A stretch of DNA of 60,675 bases from an uncultured Eubacteriales bacterium (GCA_900546515.1 URDG01000013.1:1-60675), one strand, 5' to 3'; positions 33,019-41,805 are shown, counted from the first letter of the stretch. Notes: generated from the letters alone by a model not told the origin. Numbers and translations are program-made.

Positions 33019-33049
33019 TGCCATGCCTCCGGTAAAGAATGTTTATTTC

Positions 33050-33078
33050 AGTATAGCAGAGCCGCGGGAAAAATACAA
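33050..33078 (-). promoter_or_regulatory. LRR lipoprotein promoter
   Basis: Minus strand TTGTAT (33073-33078), 17-nt spacer, TATACT (33050-33055). Confidence 0.7.
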
Positions 33079-33112
33079 CATGCTCTCCGCCTTAAAACAT
33101 TCTCCGCGTCCC

Positions 33113-33141
33113 TTGACATTATGATATCATTATGATATCAT
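33113..33141 (+). promoter_or_regulatory. SPFH operon promoter with twin palindromes
   Basis: TTGACA (33113-33118), 17-nt spacer, TATCAT (33136-33141). Two identical palindromes ATGATATCAT lie at 33121-33130 and 33132-33141, centres 11 bp apart (one helical turn), filling the spacer and -10. They look like a double operator, possibly for the ribbon-helix-helix protein of the operon. Confidence 0.78.
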
Positions 33142-33165
33142 ATAGCTACCAACATAAGGGGGTAT

Positions 33166-34185
33166 ATGAAAATGCAGGAAAAGGTCCTGAACAAAAGCAA
33201 AAACGGCATGGCTATGCTGCTTGTATTTACTCTGCTCTATGCGGCGGCCGTCGCCGCTGCCGTCATCGGCGGCATTAACGCGAATATCCCGCTGATCGTC
33301 ATAAGCGTTGTGTATATCTCTCTGGGCTGGATATTCTTCCTCGGCCTGAAGGTGCTGCGCCCGCAGGAGGCGCTTGTGCTGACGCTCTTCGGAAACTATA
33401 TAGGGACGCTGCGTGAGCCGGGCTTCTACTATGTGAATCCATTCTGCGTGGGCGTCAATCCCGCGGCAAAGACGCGGCTCAACCAGAGCAGCGACGTCGA
33501 CGGCGGCCAGTCTCCCGCACTCCAGCTGCTCAGCGCCGGGGTAAATCCCGTAAGCTCCGCCGAGCAGCCCAGCAAGAAGATCTCGCTCAAGATAATGACG
33601 CTCAACAACGCCCGCCAGAAGATAAACGACCGTCTCGGCAATCCCATCGAGATAGGCATCGCAGTCATGTGGCGCGTCACGGACACTGCGAAGGCGGTGT
33701 TCAATGTGGATAACTACAAGGAATATCTCTCACTCCAGTGCGACAGCGCGCTGCGCAACATCGTGCGCATCTATCCTTACGACGTGGCGGAGAACGTGGA
33801 CACTACCGGCGACGGCGTCGCCGACGAAGGCAGCCTGCGCGGCTCCAGCGAGGTCGTGGCGGAGCGTATCCGTCAGGAGATCCAGCAGAAGGTGGCCGAC
33901 GCCGGGCTCGATATAATCGAGGCGCGCATAACCTATCTTGCCTACGCGCCCGAGATCGCCGCAGCGATGCTCCAGCGCCAGCAGGCCAGCGCGATAGTCG
34001 ACGCGCGCAAGCTGATAGTCGACGGCGCCGTCGGCATGGTAGAGCTTGCGCTCGAGCGCCTCAGCGAAAAGCAGGTCGTGGAGCTTGACGAGGAGCGCAA
34101 GGCCGCTATGGTGTCCAATCTTCTCGTGGTGCTCTGCGGCAACCGCGACGCGCAGCCCGTGGTCAACTCCGGCAGCATATACTGA
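33166..34185 (+). CDS. SPFH/band-7 domain membrane protein
   Basis: Protein of 339 aa with two N-terminal membrane segments (about 16-36 and 42-60) and an SPFH domain (about 62-300). Recognisable segments are LRPQEALVLTLFGNYIGT near the start of the domain and the amphipathic AAAMLQRQQASAIVDARK near its end. SPFH proteins scaffold membrane microdomains and oligomerise. It is the first gene of an operon with a ribbon-helix-helix protein and a YhfC protease, a combination recurrent in Clostridia. Promoter carries the twin palindromes. Confidence 0.9.
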   Translation: MKMQEKVLNKSKNGMAMLLVFTLLYAAAVAAAVIGGINANIPLIVISVVYISLGWIFFLGLKVLRPQEALVLTLFGNYIGTLREPGFYYVNPFCVGVNPAAKTRLNQSSDVDGGQSPALQLLSAGVNPVSSAEQPSKKISLKIMTLNNARQKINDRLGNPIEIGIAVMWRVTDTAKAVFNVDNYKEYLSLQCDSALRNIVRIYPYDVAENVDTTGDGVADEGSLRGSSEVVAERIRQEIQQKVADAGLDIIEARITYLAYAPEIAAAMLQRQQASAIVDARKLIVDGAVGMVELALERLSEKQVVELDEERKAAMVSNLLVVLCGNRDAQPVVNSGSIY

Positions 34186-34187
34186 TC

Positions 34188-34388
34188 ATGGCCGCCAACG
34201 AGAAAAAACAGATACCCCTGCGCCTGTCCGCGAAGCTGTACGACGCGATAGCCGCATGGGCGGAGGATGATTTTCGCTCCGTGAACGGGCAGATCGAGTA
34301 TCTGCTGACCGAATGTGTGCGCCAGCGCAGGAAGAACGGCTCGCCGCGTCCTGCGGAGCTCGACGTGCCGCCGGAGCTGGATATATGA
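34188..34388 (+). CDS. Ribbon-helix-helix DNA-binding protein
   Basis: Small 66-aa protein with the Arc/MetJ-like pattern: basic beta-strand KKQIPLRLSAKLYDAI then helices through SVNGQIEYLLTECVRQRR, and a Pro-rich tail. Start is 2 bp past the SPFH stop with no clear SD, so translation is probably coupled. Likely an autorepressor of this operon, since RHH dimers bind tandem sites one turn apart like those in the promoter. That link is inference. Confidence 0.8.
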   Translation: MAANEKKQIPLRLSAKLYDAIAAWAEDDFRSVNGQIEYLLTECVRQRRKNGSPRPAELDVPPELDI

Positions 34389-34405
34389 TAAAAGGAGGTA
34401 ACCCG

Positions 34406-35218
34406 ATGATGCAGGCTGTCCCTGTAATATCCATTGTATTCATGTTCATCACGCTTATTATTTCGATAGGTCTCCCCGTCGCTCTGTGCGTCCTTTTCAG
34501 GAAGAAGCTGCATGGAAAGCTTCTCCCCGTGCTGATAGGGGCCGTGACCTTCGTGCTGTTCGCGCTCGTATTGGAATCCGGCGCGCACAGGCTCATTCTC
34601 GGCAGCGCCGTGGGCGGTGCCATACAGGGCAATACCGTTCTTCTGGCGCTCTACGGCGGCATAATGGCGGCCCTCTTTGAGGAGGGCGGCCGGTTTATCG
34701 CAATGAAGCTCGGCATGAAAAAGACGCTCTCCCGTGAAAATGCGCTTATGTACGGCGTCGGGCACGGCGGCATTGAGGCCGTCGTCATTGTGGGGCTGAG
34801 CTACATATCCAATATAGCCGCCTCGTTTATGATAAATTCCGGCAGCCTCACCGCGGCGCTGTCCGCGCTGGACGCCGCCGCAGCAGAGGCGGCGGTGCAG
34901 CAGGTCTCCGCACTCTGGACGACAGAGCCCTATCTCTTCCTGATGAGCGGGGTCGAGCGCCTGTCCGCCATTGCCCTCCACCTCGGCATGTCGTATCTTG
35001 TCTACCGCGCGGTAAAATACGGCGAGAAACGGTTCTTCTTCATCTCCTTCGGCGTGCACTTTGCCGTGGATGCGGCCGCGGTGCTGATGTCGGCCGCCGC
35101 GCCCACGATCGTGCTGGAGCTTGTCATGCTGGCCGCCGCGGCAGCTCTCATATATGCCGTATGCAGGCTTTACCGCCGCGAGCCGGAGCTGCATCCGGCT
35201 GATGCGGCAGAAAATTGA
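34406..35218 (+). CDS. YhfC-family intramembrane protein
   Basis: Polytopic membrane protein of 270 aa, YhfC family (PF10086), related to CPBP-type intramembrane metalloproteases. About seven hydrophobic segments. Candidate metal or catalytic residues are in FEEGGRF (EExxR), GVGHGGIEA and HLGMS/FGVHFAVD. Start 34406 has AGGAGG 7 nt upstream. An SPFH partner encoded upstream may organise or deliver its substrates, as with FtsH and HflKC; that is inference. Confidence 0.85.
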   Translation: MMQAVPVISIVFMFITLIISIGLPVALCVLFRKKLHGKLLPVLIGAVTFVLFALVLESGAHRLILGSAVGGAIQGNTVLLALYGGIMAALFEEGGRFIAMKLGMKKTLSRENALMYGVGHGGIEAVVIVGLSYISNIAASFMINSGSLTAALSALDAAAAEAAVQQVSALWTTEPYLFLMSGVERLSAIALHLGMSYLVYRAVKYGEKRFFFISFGVHFAVDAAAVLMSAAAPTIVLELVMLAAAAALIYAVCRLYRREPELHPADAAEN

Positions 35219-35314
35219 AACACGGCGTTTCTGCGGGTTTCCCGGCGAAAAACGCCGAAGCCGGGCTGCCCGGCAGAGCGTTTCTCGCGTGAACACATTC
35301 GAAACAACAGCTGA

Positions 35315-35360
35315 AACACGGTCTGTGGAACTGTCACAAAACCACAGGCCGTGTTTTTTT
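35315..35360 (+). terminator. SPFH operon terminator
   Basis: AACACGG-CTGTGG/CCACAG-CCGTGTT stem with one G.T, 13-nt loop, followed by TTTTT. Confidence 0.9.
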
Positions 35361-35377
35361 GCTATATGCCCAAAAAA

Positions 35378-35394
35378 TTTGCGCTGCCCGCAAA
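35378..35394 (+). promoter_or_regulatory. Candidate activator site (TTTGCG-N5-CGCAAA)
   Basis: Perfect 6-bp inverted repeat with 5-bp spacer, about 85 bp before the lyase start and 37 bp above a lone -10-like element. Possible site for the PrpR-type regulator encoded downstream. Confidence 0.45.
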
Positions 35395-35477
35395 AACACT
35401 TTCACACGGCAGCCGCGCCTGTTAGCATATAGTCGTAAAGATAACCTCACAACAAAAACTGACAGGAGGAAAATACA

Positions 35478-36356
35478 ATGACCAAGGCAGGAAAGCTCAG
35501 AGAGCTGCTCAGGGAGAACAAAATTATCATGGCGCCGGGCGCATACGACGCATGGTCGGCAAGACTTATTGAAAAAGCCGGCTTCCCCGTCGTATATATG
35601 ACCGGCTACGGCGTGTCTGCCAGCGTCCTCGGCAGACCCGACATCGGCCTTATCTCGATGCAGGAAATGGCCGAAGCCGCAAAGAACATCTGCAACTGCA
35701 CGGACGTCCCCGTGATCGCCGACGCCGACAACGGCTACGGAAACACGCTCAACGTCATCCGCACCGTGACCGAATACGAGCTGGCCGGTGTCGCCGGTAT
35801 TCAGCTTGAGGATCAGGTAATGCCCAAGCGCTGCGGCCACATGGAGGGCAAGCAGGTCATCGCAAAGGAAGAGATGGTCGCAAAGATACGCGCGGCCGTA
35901 TACGCGCGCAAGAACCCCGACACGGTCATAATCGCCCGCACAGACGCCATCGCTGTCAACGGATATGAAGACGCCATTGACAGAGCCGTCGCATATAAGG
36001 AAGCCGGCGCCGACGTCATCTTTGTCGAGGCGATGCAGAATCAGGAGCAGGTGGAGAACGCCGAAAAGCTTGTAAAGGCGCCGCTCTTCGCCAACATGGT
36101 CGAGCACGGCAAGACCCCGCTGGACACCGCCGAAAACCTCTACAAAATGGGCTTCAGGATAGCGATCTACCCCGTCGCCCCGCTGTACGCAGCCACGAAG
36201 GCCGTGTCCGAAATGCTCGCCGTTCTGAAGGAGACCGAGGATATACGCGAGTGCATGAAGTACGAGGTCGACTTCCCGACCTTCAACGAGATGATCGGCC
36301 TGCACGATCTGCGCGCACTTGAAAAGTCCTTCTCCTGCGGCTGCGACGCAAAGTAA
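35478..36356 (+). CDS. Isocitrate lyase/PEP mutase family carbon-carbon lyase
   Basis: Protein of 292 aa in the ICL/PEPM superfamily. Metal and carboxylate motif is DADNGYGN at residues 76-83. The gate loop EDQVMPKRCGH carries the catalytic Cys, which marks lyases such as methylisocitrate, 2,3-dimethylmalate or oxaloacetate-type enzymes and excludes PEP mutase. SD AGGAGG upstream. It pairs with a MatC carrier and a PrpR-type sensor, so it probably cleaves an imported branched di- or tricarboxylate. The precise substrate cannot be read from sequence. Confidence 0.88.
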   Translation: MTKAGKLRELLRENKIIMAPGAYDAWSARLIEKAGFPVVYMTGYGVSASVLGRPDIGLISMQEMAEAAKNICNCTDVPVIADADNGYGNTLNVIRTVTEYELAGVAGIQLEDQVMPKRCGHMEGKQVIAKEEMVAKIRAAVYARKNPDTVIIARTDAIAVNGYEDAIDRAVAYKEAGADVIFVEAMQNQEQVENAEKLVKAPLFANMVEHGKTPLDTAENLYKMGFRIAIYPVAPLYAATKAVSEMLAVLKETEDIRECMKYEVDFPTFNEMIGLHDLRALEKSFSCGCDAK

Positions 36357-36371
36357 AGGAGGGGCCGCCGA

Positions 36372-37661
36372 ATGATAAGTCTGTTGATCGTACTGTCAAT
36401 ATTTGTGGCAGTTGCTATCGGTTATAAGAAAAAGATAAACGTCGGCCTCATAGCGATCGCGTTTTCGTATATTTTCGGGTGCTTCGTGCTTGGAATGAAG
36501 CCGAAGGAGATAATAGCTCTCTGGCCGACGAGCCTGTTCTTCTTCATAATGATGGCGTCGTTCTTCTACGGCATCGCCGTCACGAACGGAACGCTCGGCC
36601 TGCTCAGTGAGCACGCTATTTATGCGTTCCGCAACCGCCCGTACCTTATCCCGGTAATGATGTGGCTGTCCTGCTTCATCCTTTCCGGCCTCGGCCCCGG
36701 CCCCACGACCATATTCGCATTCATGCCCGCAATAATCCTCGGCATGTCCGACCGCATAAAGCTCAACAAGCTCGTCTCGGCCGTATGTATAGTCGGCGGC
36801 GGCGTGGCAGGCGGCTATACGCCGATAAGCCTGTGCTATGCCACGGTCAAGACCTGCCTTGCAAACGCCGGATATACCGACGCGGAGGCCGCGGCAATGC
36901 TGCCGAAGATCGCCTTCAACAACATTCTCGCGCAGGTGCTGATCTTCATCGTCATCTACATCATCTGCCGCGCATGGAAGGTCGAGAGCCCCGTTTATGA
37001 AAAGAAGCCCGAGGCTCTCAGCAAAAAGCAGACCCAGACGGCGCTTGTCATCCTGCTCGGTCTCGTGATAGCCGTCGTGTTCCCGTTCCTCAAGAGCCTG
37101 TTCCCGAGCGTGGCCGTATTCGGCACCATCAAGAGCGCCATCGAGCCCAGCCTGCTGTTCTGCGTGCTGCTCGTCATCTCTCTGCTGATGAAGCTCGGAG
37201 ACGAAAAGAAGGCTCTCAACTTCGTCCCCTGGGGCACAATCGTCCTCGTCTGCGGCACCGGCATGCTCGTGTCCGTCGCAAAGAGCGCAGGCGCTATCGA
37301 CTATCTGTCCAACTGGGTCAGCGGAAACCTCAGCCCGCTCGCCGCAAAGGCTATCATCGCACTGTGCGCAGGCGCAATGAGCTTCTTCTCCAGCACTCTC
37401 GGCGTTGTCGGCCCGACGCTCATCCCCTTCATCCCCGGCATTTCCACCGCGACCGGCGTACACGCGACCGCTCTGATCTCCGCTATTATGGTCGGCGGCC
37501 ACTTTGCCGGCGTGTCCCCGTTCTCCACGGGCGGCGCAATGACCATGGCCGGCGAGACCGACGAGAGCAAGAAGAGCAAGCTGTTCGTCTCCCTCATGGT
37601 ACTCTCCGTGTGCTCCATCGTATTTGCATCCATTCTCACCGTCCTCGGAGTAATTTCCTGA
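36372..37661 (+). CDS. MatC-type dicarboxylate carrier
   Basis: Membrane transporter of 429 aa with about 11-12 segments, ion-transporter superfamily, dicarboxylate carrier MatC-like. Family-typical loops are SGLGPGPTTIFAFMP near residue 105 and the C-terminal repeat GVVGPTLIPFIPG and HFAGVSPFSTGGA. AGGAGG lies before the ATG, 15 bp after the lyase stop. Likely imports the acid acted on by the lyase. Confidence 0.86.
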   Translation: MISLLIVLSIFVAVAIGYKKKINVGLIAIAFSYIFGCFVLGMKPKEIIALWPTSLFFFIMMASFFYGIAVTNGTLGLLSEHAIYAFRNRPYLIPVMMWLSCFILSGLGPGPTTIFAFMPAIILGMSDRIKLNKLVSAVCIVGGGVAGGYTPISLCYATVKTCLANAGYTDAEAAAMLPKIAFNNILAQVLIFIVIYIICRAWKVESPVYEKKPEALSKKQTQTALVILLGLVIAVVFPFLKSLFPSVAVFGTIKSAIEPSLLFCVLLVISLLMKLGDEKKALNFVPWGTIVLVCGTGMLVSVAKSAGAIDYLSNWVSGNLSPLAAKAIIALCAGAMSFFSSTLGVVGPTLIPFIPGISTATGVHATALISAIMVGGHFAGVSPFSTGGAMTMAGETDESKKSKLFVSLMVLSVCSIVFASILTVLGVIS

Positions 37662-37701
37662 TATACACAGGGCGCATAAAAGAAAACAGCGCCATAAACT
37701 C

Positions 37702-37749
37702 ACAGCTCAAGGGCGGCCGCATTCCGCCTTTGAGCTGTAGACGTTTTTT
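37702..37749 (+). terminator. Lyase-carrier operon terminator
   Basis: CAGCTCAA-GGCGG/CCGCC-TTGAGCTG stem (37702-37737), then GACGTTTTTT. Confidence 0.88.
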
Positions 37750-37855
37750 GCCGCATGTGCTAAGATAGCATCAGTCTTATCGGGCCGGAACGCGCGCACG
37801 AATTTTCATGGGCCGCCCGGCCTGTGCAGCATAAACAGAAGAGGAGGCAATTCAT

Positions 37856-39727
37856 TTGGGGATCAGAATAGGTGTGGCAAATTACGCAAGCTTCTTCCAA
37901 TTCGTAGAGAAACTCCGGCCGGAGCTGCCGGATGATGTGGAGCTTGTGATACTCAACGATCTCTTTTCCGAGCTTGAACGCAGCGTCAAGCGCATCGAAG
38001 CGGAAAACAGCGTCGACATTTTTGTCGCCTCGGGCGGAAACGCGGATTATCTCCAGCACTACCTGAAGACGATACCGCTGGTAAAGGTCAAGGTAACGGG
38101 CTTTGACATACTCAACGCCGTAAAAAACGCCTCCGCTTACAGCAGAAGCATCGCCGTTATCACACACAGTCCCATTCCGCAGCTCGACGAGATAAGATCT
38201 ACTCTGAATGTGGATCTCCGTCCGCTCGTATATCAGACGCCGGAGGAGCTGAGTCTCATACTCCAGTCTCTCTGCGCCGAAGGAATACGCGACGTTATCG
38301 GGACTGCGCTCGTCCTTGAGCAGGCCAAGATGTTCGACATGCGCGGGCATTTCATCTGGTCGCTTGACGGCGTGCGGACGGCGCTGGAGACCGCGATAAG
38401 CTTGGCGCGCCAGAAAAAGGCCCTGCAGGAAAAGGCGCGCACGCTGGATTACCTCATGGATTATTCCGCCGAGGGCATCATAGTCACGGACCGCAACGGC
38501 ATAATCACGCAGTTCAACAACAGCGCAGAGCGGATAATGGGCCGCAGCCGGAAAAACATCATCGGCCGCCAGTGCGCGGAGGTGCTGCCCAACACGCAGC
38601 TGCACACGGTCATGCGCGAAAAGCGCGCGCAGTTCAACCGGATACAGGATCTCGGCAATGTAAAGATAGTCACGAACCGCAGTCCGATCATATGCAACAA
38701 GGAGGTCATCGGCTCTCTTGCGACATTTTTCAGCACCAGCACAATAAAGCAGGCCGGGGAGAACATCCGCCGCAGTCAGGACTTCAGCGGCTATATCGCA
38801 AAATCCACCTTTGACGAAATCAAGACCCGCAGTCCGCAGCTCGAAGCCGTGCGCGAGCGGGCTGTGCGCTACGCCAGAAGCAGCTCGACCATACTCGTCT
38901 TCGGCGAGACCGGAAGCGGCAAGGAGACCTTCGCGCAGTGCCTGCACAATGCGAGCCTGAGGAAAAACGAGCCGTTTGTACGCGTAAACTGCGCGGCGAT
39001 ACCCGCGTCAATGCTCGAGGGAGAGCTCTTCGGATATGAAGAGGGCTTTGCCGGCGGGAAGCGCGCCGGTAAGCCGGGCTTTCTGGAGCTTGCCCATCAG
39101 GGAACGCTGTTTCTCGACGAGGTCGGCGATATTCCGATGAAGCTCCAGGCCAGGCTTCTGAGCGCGATGGAGGAAAAGCAGTTCTTCCGCGTCGGCGGAG
39201 ACAAGCCCGTTCCGGTGGATATGCGCATAATCGCCGCGACGAACAGGGATCTGCGCCTTCTTGTGCGCGAGGGCAGCTTCCGTGAGGATCTTTATTACAG
39301 GATAAACGTGCTCGAGCTGCACCTGCCGAGCCTGCGCGAGCGCAAATGCGACATTCCGCTGCTCATCAAGGACTTTCTTGAATATAACCGCAGCGATCTG
39401 ACAAGGGAGGAGACGGAGAAGATATGCACTTCCCCGCGCTTTGCCGACTATGATTGGCCCGGAAATATCCGTGAGCTCAGGAACGTTATAGAGCGCTTCT
39501 GCGTCAACTATGTCCCCGGCGAGGATATAGAAAAAAGCGTGCAGGAGGCGCTGATCTATGAAAACTTCGACCGCGGCGTGCAGGCCGGTGCCGGCGACGC
39601 GGAAAGAGCCGAGATAGAAAACGCCCTCCGGCTTGCCGGCGGCAGCCGCGCCGGTGCGGCAAAAATACTCTCGATGAGCCGCACGACGCTCTGGCGCAGG
39701 ATGCGTGAGCTGGGAATGACGGAATAG
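37856..39727 (+). CDS. PrpR-type AAA+ transcriptional regulator with altered GAFTGA loop
   Basis: Regulator of 623 aa. N-terminal PrpR sensory domain (about 1-180, PF06506), coiled-coil and PAS (about 200-310), AAA+ sigma-54-interaction domain (about 325-550) with Walker A GETGSGKE and Walker B TLFLDEVGD, and a Fis-type helix-turn-helix at the end (GAAKILSMSRTTLWRRM). The L1 loop reads GYEEGFAGGKRAGKPG, where activators of sigma-54 have GAFTGA. TTG start with GAGGAGG 8 nt upstream. Probably controls the adjacent lyase and carrier genes. Confidence 0.92.
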   Translation: MGIRIGVANYASFFQFVEKLRPELPDDVELVILNDLFSELERSVKRIEAENSVDIFVASGGNADYLQHYLKTIPLVKVKVTGFDILNAVKNASAYSRSIAVITHSPIPQLDEIRSTLNVDLRPLVYQTPEELSLILQSLCAEGIRDVIGTALVLEQAKMFDMRGHFIWSLDGVRTALETAISLARQKKALQEKARTLDYLMDYSAEGIIVTDRNGIITQFNNSAERIMGRSRKNIIGRQCAEVLPNTQLHTVMREKRAQFNRIQDLGNVKIVTNRSPIICNKEVIGSLATFFSTSTIKQAGENIRRSQDFSGYIAKSTFDEIKTRSPQLEAVRERAVRYARSSSTILVFGETGSGKETFAQCLHNASLRKNEPFVRVNCAAIPASMLEGELFGYEEGFAGGKRAGKPGFLELAHQGTLFLDEVGDIPMKLQARLLSAMEEKQFFRVGGDKPVPVDMRIIAATNRDLRLLVREGSFREDLYYRINVLELHLPSLRERKCDIPLLIKDFLEYNRSDLTREETEKICTSPRFADYDWPGNIRELRNVIERFCVNYVPGEDIEKSVQEALIYENFDRGVQAGAGDAERAEIENALRLAGGSRAGAAKILSMSRTTLWRRMRELGMTE

Positions 39728-39777
39728 AAACGGAACGGCTCGGAAAAACCCTACGGGTTTTTCGCCAGTCTCAAAAA

Positions 39778-39814
39778 GCTCCCCCGCAGCTTCAACTGCG
39801 GGGGAGCCTTTTTT
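39778..39814 (+). terminator. prpR-like gene terminator
   Basis: Perfect 12-bp stem (39778-39789 with 39796-39807), then CTTTTTTC. A smaller hairpin GAAAAACCC/GGGTTTTTC precedes it at 39743-39763. Confidence 0.93.
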
Positions 39815-39820
39815 CATTTA

Positions 39821-40063
39821 TCAGTTGAGGAATTTGGATTTGACAAGTAGCAGCGCGGCGGCCAGAAGTATCTCCAGCAGGATCAGCGCCAGCCCCTTCA
39901 GAGTCTCACGGCTGACAAATTCGCGCATGGAGTCGTCGTTTTTAAACTTGCGCTGAAGCTTTATATTGTCCACGTTCACAGTCACGCAGAACACGCCAAC
40001 AAGGAACATGGCCAGAAGTATTCCCAAGGCAACTATCATGCCGTAAATTTCACTGTCTAACAT
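39821..40063 (-). CDS. Small two-helix membrane protein
   Basis: Hypothetical protein of 80 aa: transmembrane helix about 6-29, a charged middle (LQRKFKNDDSMREFVSRE) and a second helix about 55-74. GAGGT precedes the ATG by 6 nt. Not recognised. It is convergent with the regulator and stands before pncB with a ~80-bp gap, so it may be cotranscribed with pncB. Confidence 0.65.
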   Translation of the reverse strand: MLDSEIYGMIVALGILLAMFLVGVFCVTVNVDNIKLQRKFKNDDSMREFVSRETLKGLALILLEILLAAALLLVKSKFLN

Positions 40064-40146
40064 TCGTGTACCTCATCCCAATTTGATCTGCACTCTATAA
40101 TACAGCATTATCCGCCGCTTGTCCAGCGGTCAGCCGAATATATTCC

Positions 40147-41604
40147 TTATATCAGGTGCGAATGCTCGGCCAGCATACGGTCTTTGAGCTCCATAAGCTT
40201 CGGTGAGAGATCGACATAGTAGCGGTGCGGATTGTCAAAGCGCTTGACCTCGGGCCAGAGCGTGCTGACGCAGTAAGCGCAGTTGGTCTTTATCTCCTTG
40301 AGCGTGGGCATGTCATACACGAGCTCGCCGCCGCGGAAGATGGGCTTGAGAAGCTCCTCGACGCGGTAATCGGTATAGACCTTGCGCTTCCAGCGCGCCT
40401 CGGGATCGCACAGCTCTATGGGCTGCGTGTCGTCGACAGTCTCGTCATGCATGCAGATATAATCCGCCTCAGCCATTCCGGTATGGCGGTTATAGAGCCT
40501 GTAGACCTTCTTGAAGCCGGGGTTCGTGATCTTGCCGACATTTTCGCTGACCTTTATCTTCGGTATGATCTCCCCGTCATCCCCCTCTACAGCGCAGAGC
40601 TTGTACACTCCGCCGAAAACGGGGCTGCTGCCGGAGGTAATGAGCCTCTCGCCGACGCCGAAGGAGTCTATCTTCGCACCCTGACGCAGAAGCTCGGCAA
40701 TGAGCCTCTCATCAAGGGAGTTTGACACGGTTATCGTGCAGTCCGTCCATCCGGCCTCGTCGAGCATGCGGCGGGCGTGCTGCGTGAGATACGCCATGTC
40801 GCCGGAATCAAGGCGGATGCCGCATTTGGTGATGCCCATGGGCTTGAGCACCTCATTGAAGGCGCGGATCGCATTGGGGACGCCGGACTTGAGCGTATTG
40901 TACGTGTCGACAAGCAGCACGGCATTGGTCGGATACGCCTTGCAGTAGCTGACAAAGGCCTCGTACTCGCTGGGGAACATCTGCACCCATGAGTGCGCCA
41001 TGGTCCCGGCCGCCGGAACGCCGTAGAGCTGATCGGACACCGTGCAGGCCGTACCTGCGCAGCCGCCTATGAACGCGGCGCGGGCGCCCGTCACCGCCCC
41101 CGCGATGCCCTGTGCGCGCCTTGAGCCGAATTCAAGCACGGCGCGGCCGTCGGCAGCGCGGCAGACGCGGTTCGCTTTTGTAGCGATAAGGCTCTGATGG
41201 TTGAACTCAAGCAGCATATAGGTCTCGAGCAGCTGCGCCTGTATCGCGGGCGCGCGGACCGTCAGCACCGGCTCTCTGGGGAAGATGGGCGTACCCTCGG
41301 GGATGGCCCATATGTCGCCGGTGAATTTGAAATTGCGCAGATAGTCAAGGAAGCCCTCGTCAAATATCCCGCGGGAGCGGAGATATGCAATGTCCTCTTC
41401 ATCAAAGTGCAGCTTCTGCACATAGTCGATGATCTGTTCAAGTCCGGCCGCAATGGCAAAGCCGCCGTCGTCAGGCACGGAGCGATAGAATATATCGAAA
41501 TAGGTGATCTCATTCTCTCTTCCGCTGACGAAATAGCCGTTGCCCATTGTCAGCTCATAAAAATCGCACAGCATTGTGAGATTTATACCGTTGGCACTCT
41601 TCAT
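40147..41604 (-). CDS. pncB: Nicotinate phosphoribosyltransferase
   Basis: NAD-salvage enzyme forming nicotinate mononucleotide from nicotinate and PRPP with ATP; 485 aa. N-terminal LTMLCDFYELTMGNGYF, central FGSRRAQGIAGAV near residue 160, HSWVQMF with the conserved His, and GIRLDSGDMAYL are family hallmarks. The cysteine-rich C-terminus (TNCAYC) is typical of the Clostridial subtype. ATG 41604 has GGAGG 9 nt upstream. It is preceded by a ~165-nt leader with hairpins. Confidence 0.95.
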   Translation of the reverse strand: MKSANGINLTMLCDFYELTMGNGYFVSGRENEITYFDIFYRSVPDDGGFAIAAGLEQIIDYVQKLHFDEEDIAYLRSRGIFDEGFLDYLRNFKFTGDIWAIPEGTPIFPREPVLTVRAPAIQAQLLETYMLLEFNHQSLIATKANRVCRAADGRAVLEFGSRRAQGIAGAVTGARAAFIGGCAGTACTVSDQLYGVPAAGTMAHSWVQMFPSEYEAFVSYCKAYPTNAVLLVDTYNTLKSGVPNAIRAFNEVLKPMGITKCGIRLDSGDMAYLTQHARRMLDEAGWTDCTITVSNSLDERLIAELLRQGAKIDSFGVGERLITSGSSPVFGGVYKLCAVEGDDGEIIPKIKVSENVGKITNPGFKKVYRLYNRHTGMAEADYICMHDETVDDTQPIELCDPEARWKRKVYTDYRVEELLKPIFRGGELVYDMPTLKEIKTNCAYCVSTLWPEVKRFDNPHRYYVDLSPKLMELKDRMLAEHSHLI

Positions 41605-41770
41605 GATACTAATCCTCCATGCGGCTCTGCCGCACAAACAGTTATTGAAAATCTATCCGGGTCATACCGGACGGGTGATCTTGCCCTGCGTGGTTCCGCT
41701 TTGCGTGGATGCGGTGCATGTACGTTTATTATGCGCGCTGCGCGCCGGTTTTACGTGTTCTTTACACCAC
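41605..41770 (-). promoter_or_regulatory. Long structured leader of pncB
   Basis: Minus-strand leader from the predicted start to the SD. It contains TCCGG/CCGGA and TGCGGC/GCCGCA hairpins, the latter 2 nt before GGAGG. It matches no riboswitch class I recognise (not NAD-I or NAD-II as far as can be judged by eye). Confidence 0.4.
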
Positions 41771-41776
41771 AGGTTT

Positions 41777-41805
41777 ATTATATCTTCTGCACGAAATAAA
41801 CGCAA
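41777..41805 (-). promoter_or_regulatory. pncB promoter
   Basis: Minus strand TTGCGT (41800-41805), 17-nt spacer, TATAAT (41777-41782). Confidence 0.72.

Larger units (their letters stand above)
35219..35477 (+). other. 3' structured region and promoter region of lyase operon
   Basis: Holds hairpins CGGCGTTT/AAACGCCG (35223-35257) and GCCGGG/CCCGGC (35260-35274), then the terminator at 35315. Beyond it are the inverted repeat at 35378 and a possible -10 TATAGT near 35431 with no recognisable -35, as expected for an activator-dependent promoter. Confidence 0.5.

Noticed and set aside
35361..35477. Sigma-54 promoter for the lyase operon
   Set aside because: No GG-N10-GC pair with TGGCAC/TTGC context; the regulator also lacks a canonical GAFTGA loop.
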